64,000 nucleotides of DNA from Oceanobacillus jeddahensis (GTDB lineage: Bacteria; Bacillota; Bacilli; Bacillales; Amphibacillaceae). The notes under the pieces were generated by a model. That model made no database searches. It had not been told where the DNA came from and saw only the letters and a program-made list of their open reading frames with translations. The stretch is taken from NCBI RefSeq assembly GCF_000750635.1, contig NZ_CCDM010000003.1, forward strand, positions 62,001-126,000, read 5' to 3'. The position numbers and the translations under genes are program-made. Below are positions 42,519-52,309 of this stretch, in pieces. Every line of letters begins with the position of its first letter. The first letter of the stretch is position 1.

Positions 42519-42685
42519 TTAAGTGTATATGAATTAAAAAATGATTTCAATGGTTTAAGAGAAATTAATGAATAGATATTTTGTTAAAGGCTATCCAGCC
42601 ATATGCAGAAACAAAACCATCATGAATACTTTTCATTTCTTTGCTAAAAATAAATAACATTACCATTGTTAGGAGATGAATCTAT

Positions 42686-44728
42686 ATGAGTGGACGCGAA
42701 AAAAATAAAAAGGAAAAGCAGTTAGAATCCTATATAAGGGATACCTATAATCAAGAGATGATTTCCAATGAAGGGAAAAAGATTGTAGATGATGAGAATT
42801 CATTGACTGCCGGTGATCGCGGTCCGACCTTGATTGAAGATTTTCTTGCCAGAGAAAAACTGGCACACTTTGACAGGGAAAGAATACCGGAGCGGGTTGT
42901 GCATGCACGGGGCTATGGCGCCTATGGAGAATTCGAGCTGTATCAATCTATGAGTGATGTCACAATGGCGGATTTCTTACAGGATCCCTCCAAGAAGACA
43001 CCATTATTTGTGCGGTTTTCACAAGTAATCGGTTCAAGAGGCTGTAATGAAACGGTGCGTGATGTACGTGGGTTTTCTATTAAATTTTACACAGATGATG
43101 GGAATTTCGATATTGTTGCCATCAATTTCCCGATTTTCTTCATCCAAGATGCGATTAAATTCCCAGATTTGATTCACTCTGTCAAACCGGAACCTGATAA
43201 TGAATACCCTCAAGGGCAGACAGCACATGATACATTTTGGGATTTCATGGGCAGCAACCCGGAAACAACTCATATGGCGATGTGGATCATGTCTGACAGA
43301 GCCATTCCAAAGAATTATCGTACCATGGAAGGTTTTGGCGTTCATACTTATCGTTTTGTAAACAAAGAGGGAATTGCGCATTTCGTAAAATTTCATATCA
43401 AGCCTGTACTCGGTGTTCATCCATTGATTTGGGACGAAGCACAAAAGCTTGGCGAGGATGCTGATTTTCACCGTAGAGACCTCTGGACGAATATCAAAAT
43501 GGGAAATCATGTAGAATATGAACTTGCTGTACAGATTATTCGGGAAGACCAGGAATTTATGTTTGATTTCGATATTTTAGACCCGACAAAATTCTGGCCG
43601 GAAGAGGAAGTGCCGCTTCAAAAGATGGGTAAGATAACGTTGAATAAAACGGTTGATAATGCCTTTTCAGAAACGGAGCAAAGCGCGTTTCATCCAGGGA
43701 ATATTGTTCGGGGAATTGATTACTCCAACGACCCGCTACTGCAGGGCCGCTTATTTTCGTATACAGATACGCAACAAGCACGAATTGGAGCCAATTACCA
43801 ACAACTGCCTATCAACAAACCGGTTTGTCCAGTCTTTAACAACCAGCGGGATGGGAATTCACGTCATGTGATTGACCGCGGGAAAGTTTCTTATCATAAA
43901 AACTTATTGGCGGAAAATACACCGTCAGAGGTTCCGCCGGATAAGGGTGGGTTCGTTACTTATCCTTCCACTGTAGAAGGGTTGAAACAGCGTAAAACAG
44001 CGGATTCTTTTAAAGATCACTATACCCAGGCAAGGATTTTCTGGAATAGCATGACACCAGTAGAGCGGGAGCATATTATTGGAGCGTATAGCTTTGAACT
44101 GGGAAGATGCCTGATTGTTGCTGTGCGTCAGCAGATGGTGGACCGCTTAGCGAGGGTCAGCAAAGAGCTTGCAGAGGCGGTGGCGAAAAATGTGGGCGTC
44201 ACCGTGCCGGATGTAGAAGAATCCACTGCTACGAAATCATCACCAGCGATAAGCTTGATGAATACAAACTTTGTGGCAGATACACTGAAAGTGGCTGTCT
44301 TTCTTGCAGAGGGCTTTCCTGGCAAGGAAGTGGATGCACTGCTTCTGCAATGGAAAAAGGCAGGCATGCATCCGGTGATTGTCAGCAATAAGCTTGGCGA
44401 GGTAAGCGGCAGCGATGGCATAACGTATCAGGTGGACCAAAGCTTTCTTACAGGATCGCCATTGAGCTATGAAGGCGTATATCTGGTTGGCGGAACCGGA
44501 GTGGATGACTATTTTCATCATCAAGCCCGTACGTTTATCATGAATATGTACAATCATTTTAAGCCGTTAGGGGCCAGAGAAGAAAGTGCTCATTTACTGA
44601 AGGAAATGGGTATTGATGGACAGCCTGGAGTGGTTATGGATATGGATTCGCAATTCGGACAAAAATTTATCGATGCCATGGCGAAGCAGCGTTTTTGGGA
44701 GCGTCCGAGTTACCTTTATAATATGTAA
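42686..44728 (+). CDS. katE: Catalase, large-subunit clade 2 (KatE/HPII type)
   Basis: A 680-residue haem catalase. Distal His73 is in RVVHARGYGAYGEF; NFPIFFIQDAIKFPD holds the distal Asn region; RLFSYTDTQQARIG contains the proximal haem Tyr. The core is followed by the extra flavodoxin-like C-terminal domain (about 530-680; VAVFLAEGFPGKEVDALL, EGVYLVGG) that defines the large clade. Length is close to B. subtilis KatE. Function: hydrogen peroxide removal, usually general-stress controlled; no clear sigma-B promoter was found. RBS TTAGGAGATG upstream. Terminator at 44757. Confidence 0.95.
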   Translation: MSGREKNKKEKQLESYIRDTYNQEMISNEGKKIVDDENSLTAGDRGPTLIEDFLAREKLAHFDRERIPERVVHARGYGAYGEFELYQSMSDVTMADFLQDPSKKTPLFVRFSQVIGSRGCNETVRDVRGFSIKFYTDDGNFDIVAINFPIFFIQDAIKFPDLIHSVKPEPDNEYPQGQTAHDTFWDFMGSNPETTHMAMWIMSDRAIPKNYRTMEGFGVHTYRFVNKEGIAHFVKFHIKPVLGVHPLIWDEAQKLGEDADFHRRDLWTNIKMGNHVEYELAVQIIREDQEFMFDFDILDPTKFWPEEEVPLQKMGKITLNKTVDNAFSETEQSAFHPGNIVRGIDYSNDPLLQGRLFSYTDTQQARIGANYQQLPINKPVCPVFNNQRDGNSRHVIDRGKVSYHKNLLAENTPSEVPPDKGGFVTYPSTVEGLKQRKTADSFKDHYTQARIFWNSMTPVEREHIIGAYSFELGRCLIVAVRQQMVDRLARVSKELAEAVAKNVGVTVPDVEESTATKSSPAISLMNTNFVADTLKVAVFLAEGFPGKEVDALLLQWKKAGMHPVIVSNKLGEVSGSDGITYQVDQSFLTGSPLSYEGVYLVGGTGVDDYFHHQARTFIMNMYNHFKPLGAREESAHLLKEMGIDGQPGVVMDMDSQFGQKFIDAMAKQRFWERPSYLYNM

Positions 44729-44756
44729 GGTAAAATATATTTGTTTGAGGAAGAAA

Positions 44757-44796
44757 GCATCAAATTACGATAACAGCGCGTAATTTGATGTTTTTC
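44757..44796 (+). terminator. katE terminator
   Basis: CATCAAATTACG / CGTAATTTGATG, 9-nt loop, T5. Confidence 0.87.
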
Positions 44797-44972
44797 TTTG
44801 GAGGTTCATGCGAATGTATACTTGTCATAAACGTTATCATGTCTAGATATGAAATGCATGATTTACCAAATCTGTATAAGGTTATCAAGCAAGTTTGAGT
44901 TGATTGTTTAAGCGAACTCCGTTTGATAATATGGACAATGCAACAGAAAAACATACGCTGGAGGTTTTGATC

Positions 44973-45911
44973 ATGAAAGCAATTATTATCGACCAATACG
45001 GCGATGCAGATCAGCTAAAGGAAAAAGATGAAATTCCAATTCCGGAAATAAAAGATAATCAGGTATTAGTAGAAATGCATGCTACGTCCATTAATCCAAT
45101 TGATTGGAAACTGCGCGAAGGTTACCTGCAGGAAGGCCTGCCTTTTGAATTTCCAATTATTTTAGGATGGGACGCAGCAGGAGTCATTAAACAAATCGGG
45201 AAAAATGTCACCGCCTTTCAAGTGGGGGATGAGGTATTTGCTAGACCGGACCTCACACCAAATGGCACGTATGCTGCATATACAGCGGTAGATGAAGAAC
45301 TGCTGGCTATGAAACCCAAAAATATCAGCTTTGAAGAAGCGGCAGCAGTTCCGCTTGCAGGTCTTACTGCCTGGCAATGTCTTGTGAACTTCTCTGAAAT
45401 AAAAGAAGGCGATAAGGTGTTGATTCATGCCGGTTCTGGCGGTGTCGGCAGTATGGCTATTCAGATTGCTAAAAGCTTCGATGCCTATGTGGCTTCGACT
45501 GCAAGTGGGAAAAATGAGACGTTTTTAAAAGAATTAGGTGTCGATCAATTCATTAATTATAAAGAGGAAGACTTTGAAGATGTTCTTCAAGATTATGATA
45601 TTGTCGTGGATACGCTCGGTGGTGAAATCCTTAATAAAAGCTTCCAGGTATTAAAGGAAGGCGGGCGACTGGTTTCCATCGCAGGGAAGCCAGATGAAAA
45701 ATTAGCAAAACAAAAAGGGATCAAAGCAGATTCCTTATGGCTTGAGCCCGACGGAAAAGAACTGGCTGAACTAGGGAAGTTGATAGAAGACGGGAAATTA
45801 AAACCGTATATAGGACATACTTTCCCGCTCACTGAGAACGGTTTAAAAGAAGCACATCGTTTGAGTGAAACCCATCATGCGAAAGGAAAAATTGTGATTC
45901 AAATCAAGTAA
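44973..45911 (+). CDS. NADP-dependent quinone/zinc-less alcohol dehydrogenase (MDR)
   Basis: A 312-residue medium-chain reductase. MKAIIIDQYGDADQL at the start, ATSINPIDWKLREG and ILGWDAAGVI form the GroES-like part; HAGSGGVGSMAIQIAK is the nucleotide loop. There is no structural zinc cysteine set, as in quinone oxidoreductases. The likely reaction is NAD(P)H-dependent reduction of quinones or enones. The ATG at 44973 has GGAGG about 8 nt upstream; the longer frame is rejected. A strong terminator follows. Confidence 0.88.
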   Translation: MKAIIIDQYGDADQLKEKDEIPIPEIKDNQVLVEMHATSINPIDWKLREGYLQEGLPFEFPIILGWDAAGVIKQIGKNVTAFQVGDEVFARPDLTPNGTYAAYTAVDEELLAMKPKNISFEEAAAVPLAGLTAWQCLVNFSEIKEGDKVLIHAGSGGVGSMAIQIAKSFDAYVASTASGKNETFLKELGVDQFINYKEEDFEDVLQDYDIVVDTLGGEILNKSFQVLKEGGRLVSIAGKPDEKLAKQKGIKADSLWLEPDGKELAELGKLIEDGKLKPYIGHTFPLTENGLKEAHRLSETHHAKGKIVIQIK

Positions 45912-45941
45912 GTACGATGATACGCAAGGTATAAGATGTTT

Positions 45942-45980
45942 CAGGCTGCCAAAGGAGTATTCGGCAGCCTGATTTTTTTA
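45942..45980 (+). terminator. Intrinsic terminator
   Basis: CAGGCTGCC / GGCAGCCTG stem, then ATTTTTTT. Confidence 0.85.
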
Positions 45981-46060
45981 TACGTTAGGAAAGGAAATTT
46001 TAGCGAAGAAGATTTTCTACGTAGTAAAAATTTTTAGATGCCAAGTATAAGTGAAACTAA

Positions 46061-46146
46061 GGCGTTCGTTGAAGGGATTGCACTCAAGAGTATAAAGGAT
46101 TTTAAGAAAGCAAAACACGCTTTCAAAGTTCCTTTTAACGAACGCC
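46061..46146. repeat. 10-bp inverted repeat GGCGTTCGTT
   Basis: GGCGTTCGTT (46061-46070) and AACGAACGCC (46137-46146) bound about 66 bp just beyond the end of the degenerate catA. It may be a long terminator hairpin of that gene or the edge of an old mobile segment. Confidence 0.4.
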
Positions 46147-46154
46147 AAGTTTTC

Positions 46155-46665
46155 TTTAAAGCTATCTATCAGGAATGTCAACAAGGCTTTGGATATGGTC
46201 CATAAAAAAGCTGCATGATAACCATCACATACAGCATGATGGATTTGTCAAGATAACGGCAAATAAATAAATGAATCTTTTTTATAAATTTACCAACTGT
46301 AACAATCAGTAACAGGTGATTCGAATTATTAATTACATTTAAATTGAAACTGGTAAAAGAGGTTCAAGGAATCATTGAAATAGAAACATTATTTTCAAGT
46401 ATTGGTGTTTTAGGGGATAATTTCCTGTACTATTGAATTTTTCAACATCAGAAACATAATTTCGTAGAACGTTTGGAAATCTTCTGTTGATTTTATCCAA
46501 ATAGCAGAAAACTATTCTGATTTCTTATCAAAAATAGTATACAAAGGCACTACCTTATCCCAATATCCCATCACCGTCCGCATTGAAATCCATTCTAAAT
46601 GCTTTGTTAGAATTTACTACATGGGTCACTAGAAAAATGAAGACGGGAGAAAATTTATATCCATT
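46155..46665 (-). pseudogene. Degenerate chloramphenicol acetyltransferase (catA)
   Basis: Read on the minus strand in three frames: NGYKFSPVFIFLVTHVVNSN and KAFRMDFNADGDGILG, VPLYTIFDK, then PKTPILENNVSISMIP, TSFTSFNLNVINNSNHLLL, VTVGKFIKK, and HHAVCDGYHA with FFMDHIQSLVDIPDR. These follow the order of type A CAT, including the catalytic HHAVCDGYH. Several stops (for example after ILG, after MIP and at the final Trp) and frameshifts interrupt it, and the N-terminal ~50 residues are missing. Clearly inactive. No other plausible gene occupies this strand. Confidence 0.85.
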
Positions 46666-46998
46666 TTTTACTCAATTTTGAAAGGACGTGATATTACAAA
46701 ACAGAAAATCAAGGCAGCATCTCAACGACTTGAACCATATGGAAATCTAGCTTTTTACTCATTTAACAGCAAGGAGGCAGACCAAAAACGAAAAGTTAGA
46801 TTTCTTCTACTGAAAATAATAGACTTTAAAATAGATAAAAGAATTTCCCGTAAAGAGCTTAATAAGGTATGTTAAAATAAATATTAAAAATACTAGGATT
46901 AAATAATGAATACAGAATAATTAAAAAGTTATATAAAGATTAACAAAAATAATTTAATAATAATTTGAAATTATACAGAAAGGAGAATCTACTTAAGA
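46666..46998. other. Unassigned stretch before the orphan gene
   Basis: Contains a 65-codon open frame (46678-46875, TTG start, basic) with a poor ribosome site that I cannot support as a gene, then a very AT-rich 120 bp leading to the next gene. It may be the joint between the catA remnant and a newly inserted segment. Confidence 0.35.
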
Positions 46999-48192
46999 AT
47001 GTTTGATAAAAAGGAGTTAATAAATTATATTTTATCGGATGATACATATTATAGTGCTTTTGTTGCTTATAATAATTATAGTAGGGAACTTGAAGGGACA
47101 AGATTTATTTTCTTTGACGAAGTTAAAGGAACACCGTTACCAAAATATCATCAATTGAATTCACAAGAGCTATCAATATTAAGTATTAATGCTGATCAGA
47201 AGTTTTTAATACTAGATAAGTTAAGAGTGAAGGAAATGATAAATTACGGTACCACCAACTTTCACTTTGACAATGCTATTCATTTTGATACGCAAGTTGT
47301 CAGTTATTTATCTCTGTTATTGAAAAACAAAAATATTTCTGAACCTAAAATGTCTCAAGTATATAAATTGCTTTACTTTGTATTGTCAAGAAATATTGAT
47401 TATACATGTTATCCTTACTTATTTGAAAATTGGAACAAATTATCATCAATAAAGACGTTAGAAGGAGTACACCAAAGTTTATGCGCATTTTTATTTTTTA
47501 AATCATTAAATTTAAATCAATTTAAGGAATATATATTAAGTAAAGCACAGGTTAGTTATTCATCTAATACTTTGATTCAAGCAGATGAATTCATAGCAAA
47601 TATGAAAAATAATTATTTTAACGATTATTTATGGGAAGGTATATATTGTCTTCTGCTTAAAGTAATTATAATTGATTGGAGTTCAAATAGAAAAGTCAAA
47701 AAGAAACTTGAAGAACTATTAGATTTTATTAATTTTGAGTTAGGAGTTTTTTTAGAAAGGGAGTTTGTAATAGCTTATTTATTTTTAAAAAAAGATAAAA
47801 GTAGTAAATCATTTTTTAAAAGAATACAACCTACTGCTAATGAATTAATTAAAACAATACAAGGTATGTCCTGGGATTTATGGCATATAAGACGTTTGGC
47901 TGAAGATATGAACATAAATACAACAGAAAATATACCTTTCGAAATGCATTCTTTAGCTACATTTGACAAAGGGTTAAAAGATGTTTTACTGGCTTATCCG
48001 GTAAGAGCAATATTTTTTGATAATGATGGTTCTGCACATTGGTGTTATAAAAACAAACTCGAAGAATTCATTCCAGAAATTGATTTAACTGATTCACATG
48101 AAGGAGATAGAAAGAAGGCGTTTGCTCTAACAAATCGTAATATGTTAATCACTAAGCTAGAAAAAGAAATTTTGGAACTTGCAAGCACATAG
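46999..48192 (+). CDS. Orphan hypothetical protein (397 aa), AT-rich
   Basis: A 397-residue protein with no family I recognise. It is helix-rich, with no signal peptide or membrane helices and many Leu/Lys/Phe/Asn. Conserved-looking patches are HFDTQVVSYLSLLL, SWDLWHIRRLAEDM and AIFFDNDGSAHWCY. AAAGGAG lies about 12 nt before the ATG. Base composition is visibly lower in GC than the flanks and it sits beside a dead resistance gene, so recent transfer is likely. A host-defence or mobile-element role is possible but there is no direct evidence. Confidence 0.7.
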   Translation: MFDKKELINYILSDDTYYSAFVAYNNYSRELEGTRFIFFDEVKGTPLPKYHQLNSQELSILSINADQKFLILDKLRVKEMINYGTTNFHFDNAIHFDTQVVSYLSLLLKNKNISEPKMSQVYKLLYFVLSRNIDYTCYPYLFENWNKLSSIKTLEGVHQSLCAFLFFKSLNLNQFKEYILSKAQVSYSSNTLIQADEFIANMKNNYFNDYLWEGIYCLLLKVIIIDWSSNRKVKKKLEELLDFINFELGVFLEREFVIAYLFLKKDKSSKSFFKRIQPTANELIKTIQGMSWDLWHIRRLAEDMNINTTENIPFEMHSLATFDKGLKDVLLAYPVRAIFFDNDGSAHWCYKNKLEEFIPEIDLTDSHEGDRKKAFALTNRNMLITKLEKEILELAST

Positions 48193-48398
48193 TTTAACTT
48201 CCATAAAGCATGTGATATTGATTGCGTGAGTAAGAATATCGTAGTTCGGCGGTTATCTTTGATAAAAAATGTGAAAATCAAATTCACAGTTAGATAAGAA
48301 AGTTGCGAATGGTTTAGCTAAGTGGCTGGGAAAAACACAGAATCTTAATGGTCTCTTGAGGAAGAAAGGTATGAAAAAGTATTTACGTATGAGATTTA

Positions 48399-48434
48399 TG
48401 ATAGGCGTGGCTAGAAATATCGACACGCCTATCA
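48399..48434. terminator. Bidirectional hairpin, 11-bp stem
   Basis: TGATAGGCGTG / CACGCCTATCA directly after the DUF3307 stop. No long T run, so strength is uncertain. Confidence 0.55.
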
Positions 48435-48437
48435 GGC

Positions 48438-49297
48438 TCACATTAGAACCCCTTGTACAACAAGCCCGAGCACTAACCCTAAGAAAATAGAAGAGAGGGT
48501 ACCTAATAAGAAATACTCCGCCCAGTTACGATCATCCAATTGTTTAAACCGCGCAATCGACTTAGCAGCAATGATAAATGCGATCGACGGATATGCACCA
48601 ACCGCTGTTAACATAATCACTAGTAATCTTTCCAGATAGCCGATAAGTTTTCCATGCGAACGAAGCGGGGTAGAATAGGTAAAATAATGATATTCCTCTG
48701 TGAAACGATTATCTGCTCCCGCGTGAATTTTTTCCCTCCCGGCAGCGATTTGATTTTTCAATGTCAGCTCGCCTTCAAAATTAGCAAATTCAGATGGCAG
48801 GGAGCCAATGATGAATTTTACGATATGACCGCTGACACTTGTTGCTAAAATATAAATGATAATCATAAATAATACGGTATGGAATGGATTTAAACTGCTT
48901 ATCCCATGCAACAAGTTAAAAAGATCTGCTGTCATATGGAAGAAAAGGATACAGACGATGAGTATCATAATGATATGCAATACTTGGTCTGCTAAAAAGT
49001 ATCCGAGTCTTTTTATATTATCCGTTGGGTTTTTGGGAATGGAATCTACTAATTTTATTTTAATAAATCAATCACAAGATGCGTGATGATAATAAAAGCG
49101 AAGGGCAGAATAAAATAGTAGATTATCTGTTGAAATTCATATTGGTATCCCCATATAATCGCAAGGGCAATTCCTGTTGTCACCAGATGATGAAGCAGGT
49201 GTTTTTTCAAATGTTTTATTTTATTTTGCACTATCTGGTCCGTTTGCAGCCAAAAGTCAGCAATCAGATGTGCGAGAAGGAGCAATAATATAGTCAT
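48438..49297 (-). pseudogene. DUF3307 membrane protein with one frameshift
   Basis: The N-terminal 80 residues (MTILLLLLAHLIADFWLQTD... THLVIDLLK) stop at 49055. The next frame continues IKLVDSIPKNPTDNIKRLGY and FLADQVLHIIMI into the long frame ending at 48438. Adding one A to an AAAA tract near 49054 restores about 286 residues with six or more membrane helices, the normal DUF3307 layout (LLxHLIADFWLQTD signature). It overlaps the SatD-like stop by ATGA and is translationally coupled. Function unknown. May be a true mutation or a base-call error. Confidence 0.72.
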
Positions 49298-50070
49298 GAT
49301 AAACTCCTTTCTTTCGGAAAATAATCAGGCAGATGCTTCCTTATATTTTGTCTGATATTTTCCTGCAGTTTATCCGTCTGAGCCTGCCGATCTTGTACAC
49401 CTAATGAATCCAGCACCTTTACAATGTTATAAAAAGCATTCAAAATAAGATGAGTTTTTCCTTGTTTCATATGATGGGATATCGTAGCTGTTGTTCTTCC
49501 AAGATATTCACTTACTTTATTCTGTTGACCGAGCATGACATATAAAGAACAGACGAGAGACTGTATTTCAGTTTGCTCATTTATTTGCTCCTGCTTTAAA
49601 GTTAAACTGGTATTTATTAAGGCTTCAAACTGCTTGCTAAAAACAGTGAAGCCATGTCCATCTGATAAAGGAGGTAATTCAAAGTGAAACAGTAATCTGT
49701 TCGGCTGTTTTTTTAAATGATCATTGGCATTTCTAGCTTGTTTCATTAATGGATGAATCCAGGTTTCTATGTTTATTTCACTGATATCCTCCTGAATATC
49801 GCCCAATGATAAGCCGAAATATGGCTTATGATTGGGAAACCGCCAAATACGACTTATATAGAAAGCAAGGGTATATGCTGAAGCATAACCGTTGCTTACA
49901 ACCACTAATTCATCACCAGCGCGGTGGCTGACCTTTGTTATAGCTGAATTTTTTGTCCATTCAGCAATGTGTTTTTTTAATTGCTCCAGATATCCACTCA
50001 ATTCATTCCCGATATTTTCTTTTGATGAATTACTTATATCCATAATGAAGATGGAGGCCTCATTTGCCAT
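49294..50070 (-). CDS. SatD-like protein paired with DUF3307
   Basis: A 258-residue cytoplasmic protein. FIMDISNSSKENIGNELSGY at the N-terminus and HRAGDELVVVSNGYASAYTL resemble SatD-type proteins, which often pair with DUF3307 membrane proteins. The C-terminal part has a helix-turn-helix-like SEYLGRTTATISHHMKQGK. The first half may be cyclase-like (GDELVVVS), but no catalytic claim is made. AGGAAGGAG lies upstream. Two ATCGAAT-containing direct repeats (about 50091 and 50122) lie before the gene and may bind a regulator, possibly itself. Confidence 0.65.
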   Translation of the reverse strand: MANEASIFIMDISNSSKENIGNELSGYLEQLKKHIAEWTKNSAITKVSHRAGDELVVVSNGYASAYTLAFYISRIWRFPNHKPYFGLSLGDIQEDISEINIETWIHPLMKQARNANDHLKKQPNRLLFHFELPPLSDGHGFTVFSKQFEALINTSLTLKQEQINEQTEIQSLVCSLYVMLGQQNKVSEYLGRTTATISHHMKQGKTHLILNAFYNIVKVLDSLGVQDRQAQTDKLQENIRQNIRKHLPDYFPKERSLS

Positions 50071-50217
50071 GAAGAAACAGCTCCTTCCTTATCGAATGTA
50101 ATAAGAAGTTTGATTATATAATCGAATATAACAAAAGTTAGATGAAATAGTCAAACTTTATTGAGGTTAGATGATTTAGACTAATATATTAGAAATAAAG
50201 AGATTTTTAATTTTTTT

Positions 50218-50262
50218 AAAGCGGATGATAATACATTATTTTGCATCATCACCCGCTTTTAT
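50218..50262. terminator. Bidirectional terminator
   Basis: AAAGCGGATGAT / ATCACCCGCTTT (one mismatch) with T-rich flanks on both strands; it ends the S9 peptidase gene on the minus strand. Confidence 0.7.
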
Positions 50263-50305
50263 TTAATTCTATTTAAAAGTGCTTTTTTTATATTGAATGA
50301 ACAGT

Positions 50306-52309
50306 CTAATATACCCGGTCTTCACCCGGCTGTTCATCTAAAATATGATATGCAAACCAATCCAGATTTTGTTTAAGAATGGCTCGATGGATCCCTGGCT
50401 TGTCTGAACCATGCAGCATGTCTTTGAAAATGACCAGCTCGGTTTCTACACCGACATCCTTCAAGCCGCGATAGAGTTCATAGGCATTTGGAACAGGAAC
50501 TCGGGGATCCTTTTCACCATGCTGAATCAACGTTGGCGTTGAAGCATTATTAATATAAGTCATGGGAGATGTGTTTCGATAGATCTTCTCGTCATTCCAT
50601 GGCGTATCTCCTAAATAATAGCGTGTAAAATGAGTAATGTCCGTATTGACATAATAGGTCATCCAGTTGGAGATCCCGGCTCCAACCGAAATAGCCTTAA
50701 ACCGGTTACTGTATGTTGCGCAAAAGGCAGATATATAGCCGCCCTGACTCCAGCCCAGAATGCCGACCTTTTCCGGATCTGCTATCTTGCTGTCAATCAA
50801 AAAGTCGACCCCGGAAATAATATCTTTATAGTCTCCCAGCCCCAACTGTCTGAAATTCGCCGCGCGAAATGCTTCTCCATAACCTGCACTGCCTCTGTAA
50901 TTAGGCTCTAGAACAAGAAATCCTTTCTCTATAAATTGTTCAATTGGCTGATATCTATTTGTGGTCGGAGTTGCTAAGGATATGCCGGTTGGGCCGCCAT
51001 GAACAGCAAGTACAAGTGGATAGGTCTTTGTATCATCGTAATCTGCCGGCTTTGATAATATGCCTTCAATTTCCAGCCCATCTTCCGTTTGCCAGGATAT
51101 AATTTCTTTTTTACTTTTCGTTTTTCCTTCATAAAACATATATTGCTTGGTCAGCTGCTGATTATCAAGAAATACTTCAGCCGCTGTTTGTGAAGTTGCC
51201 TTAACATATGCAGTATGCTTGCCGTCCGAGGTGATAGCCGGGTGAGTAATTACTATGTCTGCCGGATTTACAAGTGGCGTTAATGTCCCATCTTCTGTGA
51301 TAAGTCCGGTAATATAGTTGGTTCGTTCCAGCCAGGTAATATGAATACCCTTTTTAGTCCAGCGAACAGGTAAAACATTTTCATCTATGTCCAGTGCAGG
51401 CTGTTTCGTCTGTTTCGTTTTTAAATCATAGATTTCCAGCGTTACGTTTGCGTATATTTTTTTCTGCCTGTAGCGGCTATAACAAATTTTTGAACCATCA
51501 TAGGAAAATAAGACAGGTCCTGCTTGTAAAGGAGTAATATCAAGCTTTGCGCATTCGTCAGTTTCCAGGTCCAACAAATAGGTTTCCATGTTTAACAGAT
51601 CAGTGAATCTGGGAGTAGGGGCAGAGCTAAAGATAACCTTCTTGCTGTCTGGTGAAATATCAAAATGATAAATATATCTATCCAGCAATTCCGTCAATGG
51701 CGTACTTGCCTTATCCTTATTATCTTTATCGTTTTCACAGGCTTCTTCCCTTAAATCTTTTGGCAGCTTGTCCAGTATTTTGGCATGTTGTTTCCCTTTC
51801 TCAAGATCCAGAAAGTACAATGCATTAAAATGAAAATCTCGATCTACATAGGTAAAATCACCATACATTTCACTGCGACGTTTCAGTTTATCCGGTTCAG
51901 GGCGCTTTGCGGTGAAAAAGAGGCCTCGTCCGTCTGGAGCCCATTTAAAACGATCAATATTATGGTCGGCATGAGAAAGCTGTATTGCTGTTGTTTCCTC
52001 GTTCGTTTGGATAAAAATCTGCTTTGTCTTTTTGTCCCCATCATCAACCGGGCTGAGGAAGGCAAGAATTTGTCCATCCGGTGACCAGCAGGGCTGCATG
52101 CTTTCATTTTCTCCTATGGTTAAGGGATAATTTTTATCGATATGTTTATCATAAATCCAGACATGCTGAGGATATGTATTGTTATCCCAATCAGTTGTAC
52201 TTCTTACATAAGCCACACGCTGTCCATCCTCGCTGATGGAAACATCCTGAAATGTTGGTAAAGCGATTATTTCTTCTATCGTTAAATAATTTGCATGATG
52301 ATTAGACAT
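50306..52309 (-). CDS. S9-family prolyl-oligopeptidase-type peptidase (YuxL-like)
   Basis: A 667-residue serine peptidase. The N-terminal ~390 residues form a beta-propeller (repeats such as SPDGQILAFLSP, APDGRGLFFT and SPDSKKVIFSS). The C-terminal alpha/beta-hydrolase has LAVHGGPTG (oxyanion region), GWSQGG (nucleophile Ser), GEKDPRVPV (Asp) and MLHGSDKPG (His). Relatives act as acylaminoacyl- or dipeptidyl-peptidases on oligopeptides. There is no signal peptide. AAAGGAG is upstream of the ATG. Monocistronic. Confidence 0.9.
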   Translation of the reverse strand: MSNHHANYLTIEEIIALPTFQDVSISEDGQRVAYVRSTTDWDNNTYPQHVWIYDKHIDKNYPLTIGENESMQPCWSPDGQILAFLSPVDDGDKKTKQIFIQTNEETTAIQLSHADHNIDRFKWAPDGRGLFFTAKRPEPDKLKRRSEMYGDFTYVDRDFHFNALYFLDLEKGKQHAKILDKLPKDLREEACENDKDNKDKASTPLTELLDRYIYHFDISPDSKKVIFSSAPTPRFTDLLNMETYLLDLETDECAKLDITPLQAGPVLFSYDGSKICYSRYRQKKIYANVTLEIYDLKTKQTKQPALDIDENVLPVRWTKKGIHITWLERTNYITGLITEDGTLTPLVNPADIVITHPAITSDGKHTAYVKATSQTAAEVFLDNQQLTKQYMFYEGKTKSKKEIISWQTEDGLEIEGILSKPADYDDTKTYPLVLAVHGGPTGISLATPTTNRYQPIEQFIEKGFLVLEPNYRGSAGYGEAFRAANFRQLGLGDYKDIISGVDFLIDSKIADPEKVGILGWSQGGYISAFCATYSNRFKAISVGAGISNWMTYYVNTDITHFTRYYLGDTPWNDEKIYRNTSPMTYINNASTPTLIQHGEKDPRVPVPNAYELYRGLKDVGVETELVIFKDMLHGSDKPGIHRAILKQNLDWFAYHILDEQPGEDRVY

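Noticed and set aside
46038..46205. 55-codon plus-strand frame near catA
   Set aside because: Lies antisense to the catA remnant, whose order matches CAT; no ribosome site.
46678..46875. 65-codon TTG-started basic frame
   Set aside because: Weak initiation region and no family; kept only as unassigned sequence.
48253..48441. Open frames between the orphan gene and DUF3307
   Set aside because: Overlap a hairpin and the DUF3307 end; no initiation signal.
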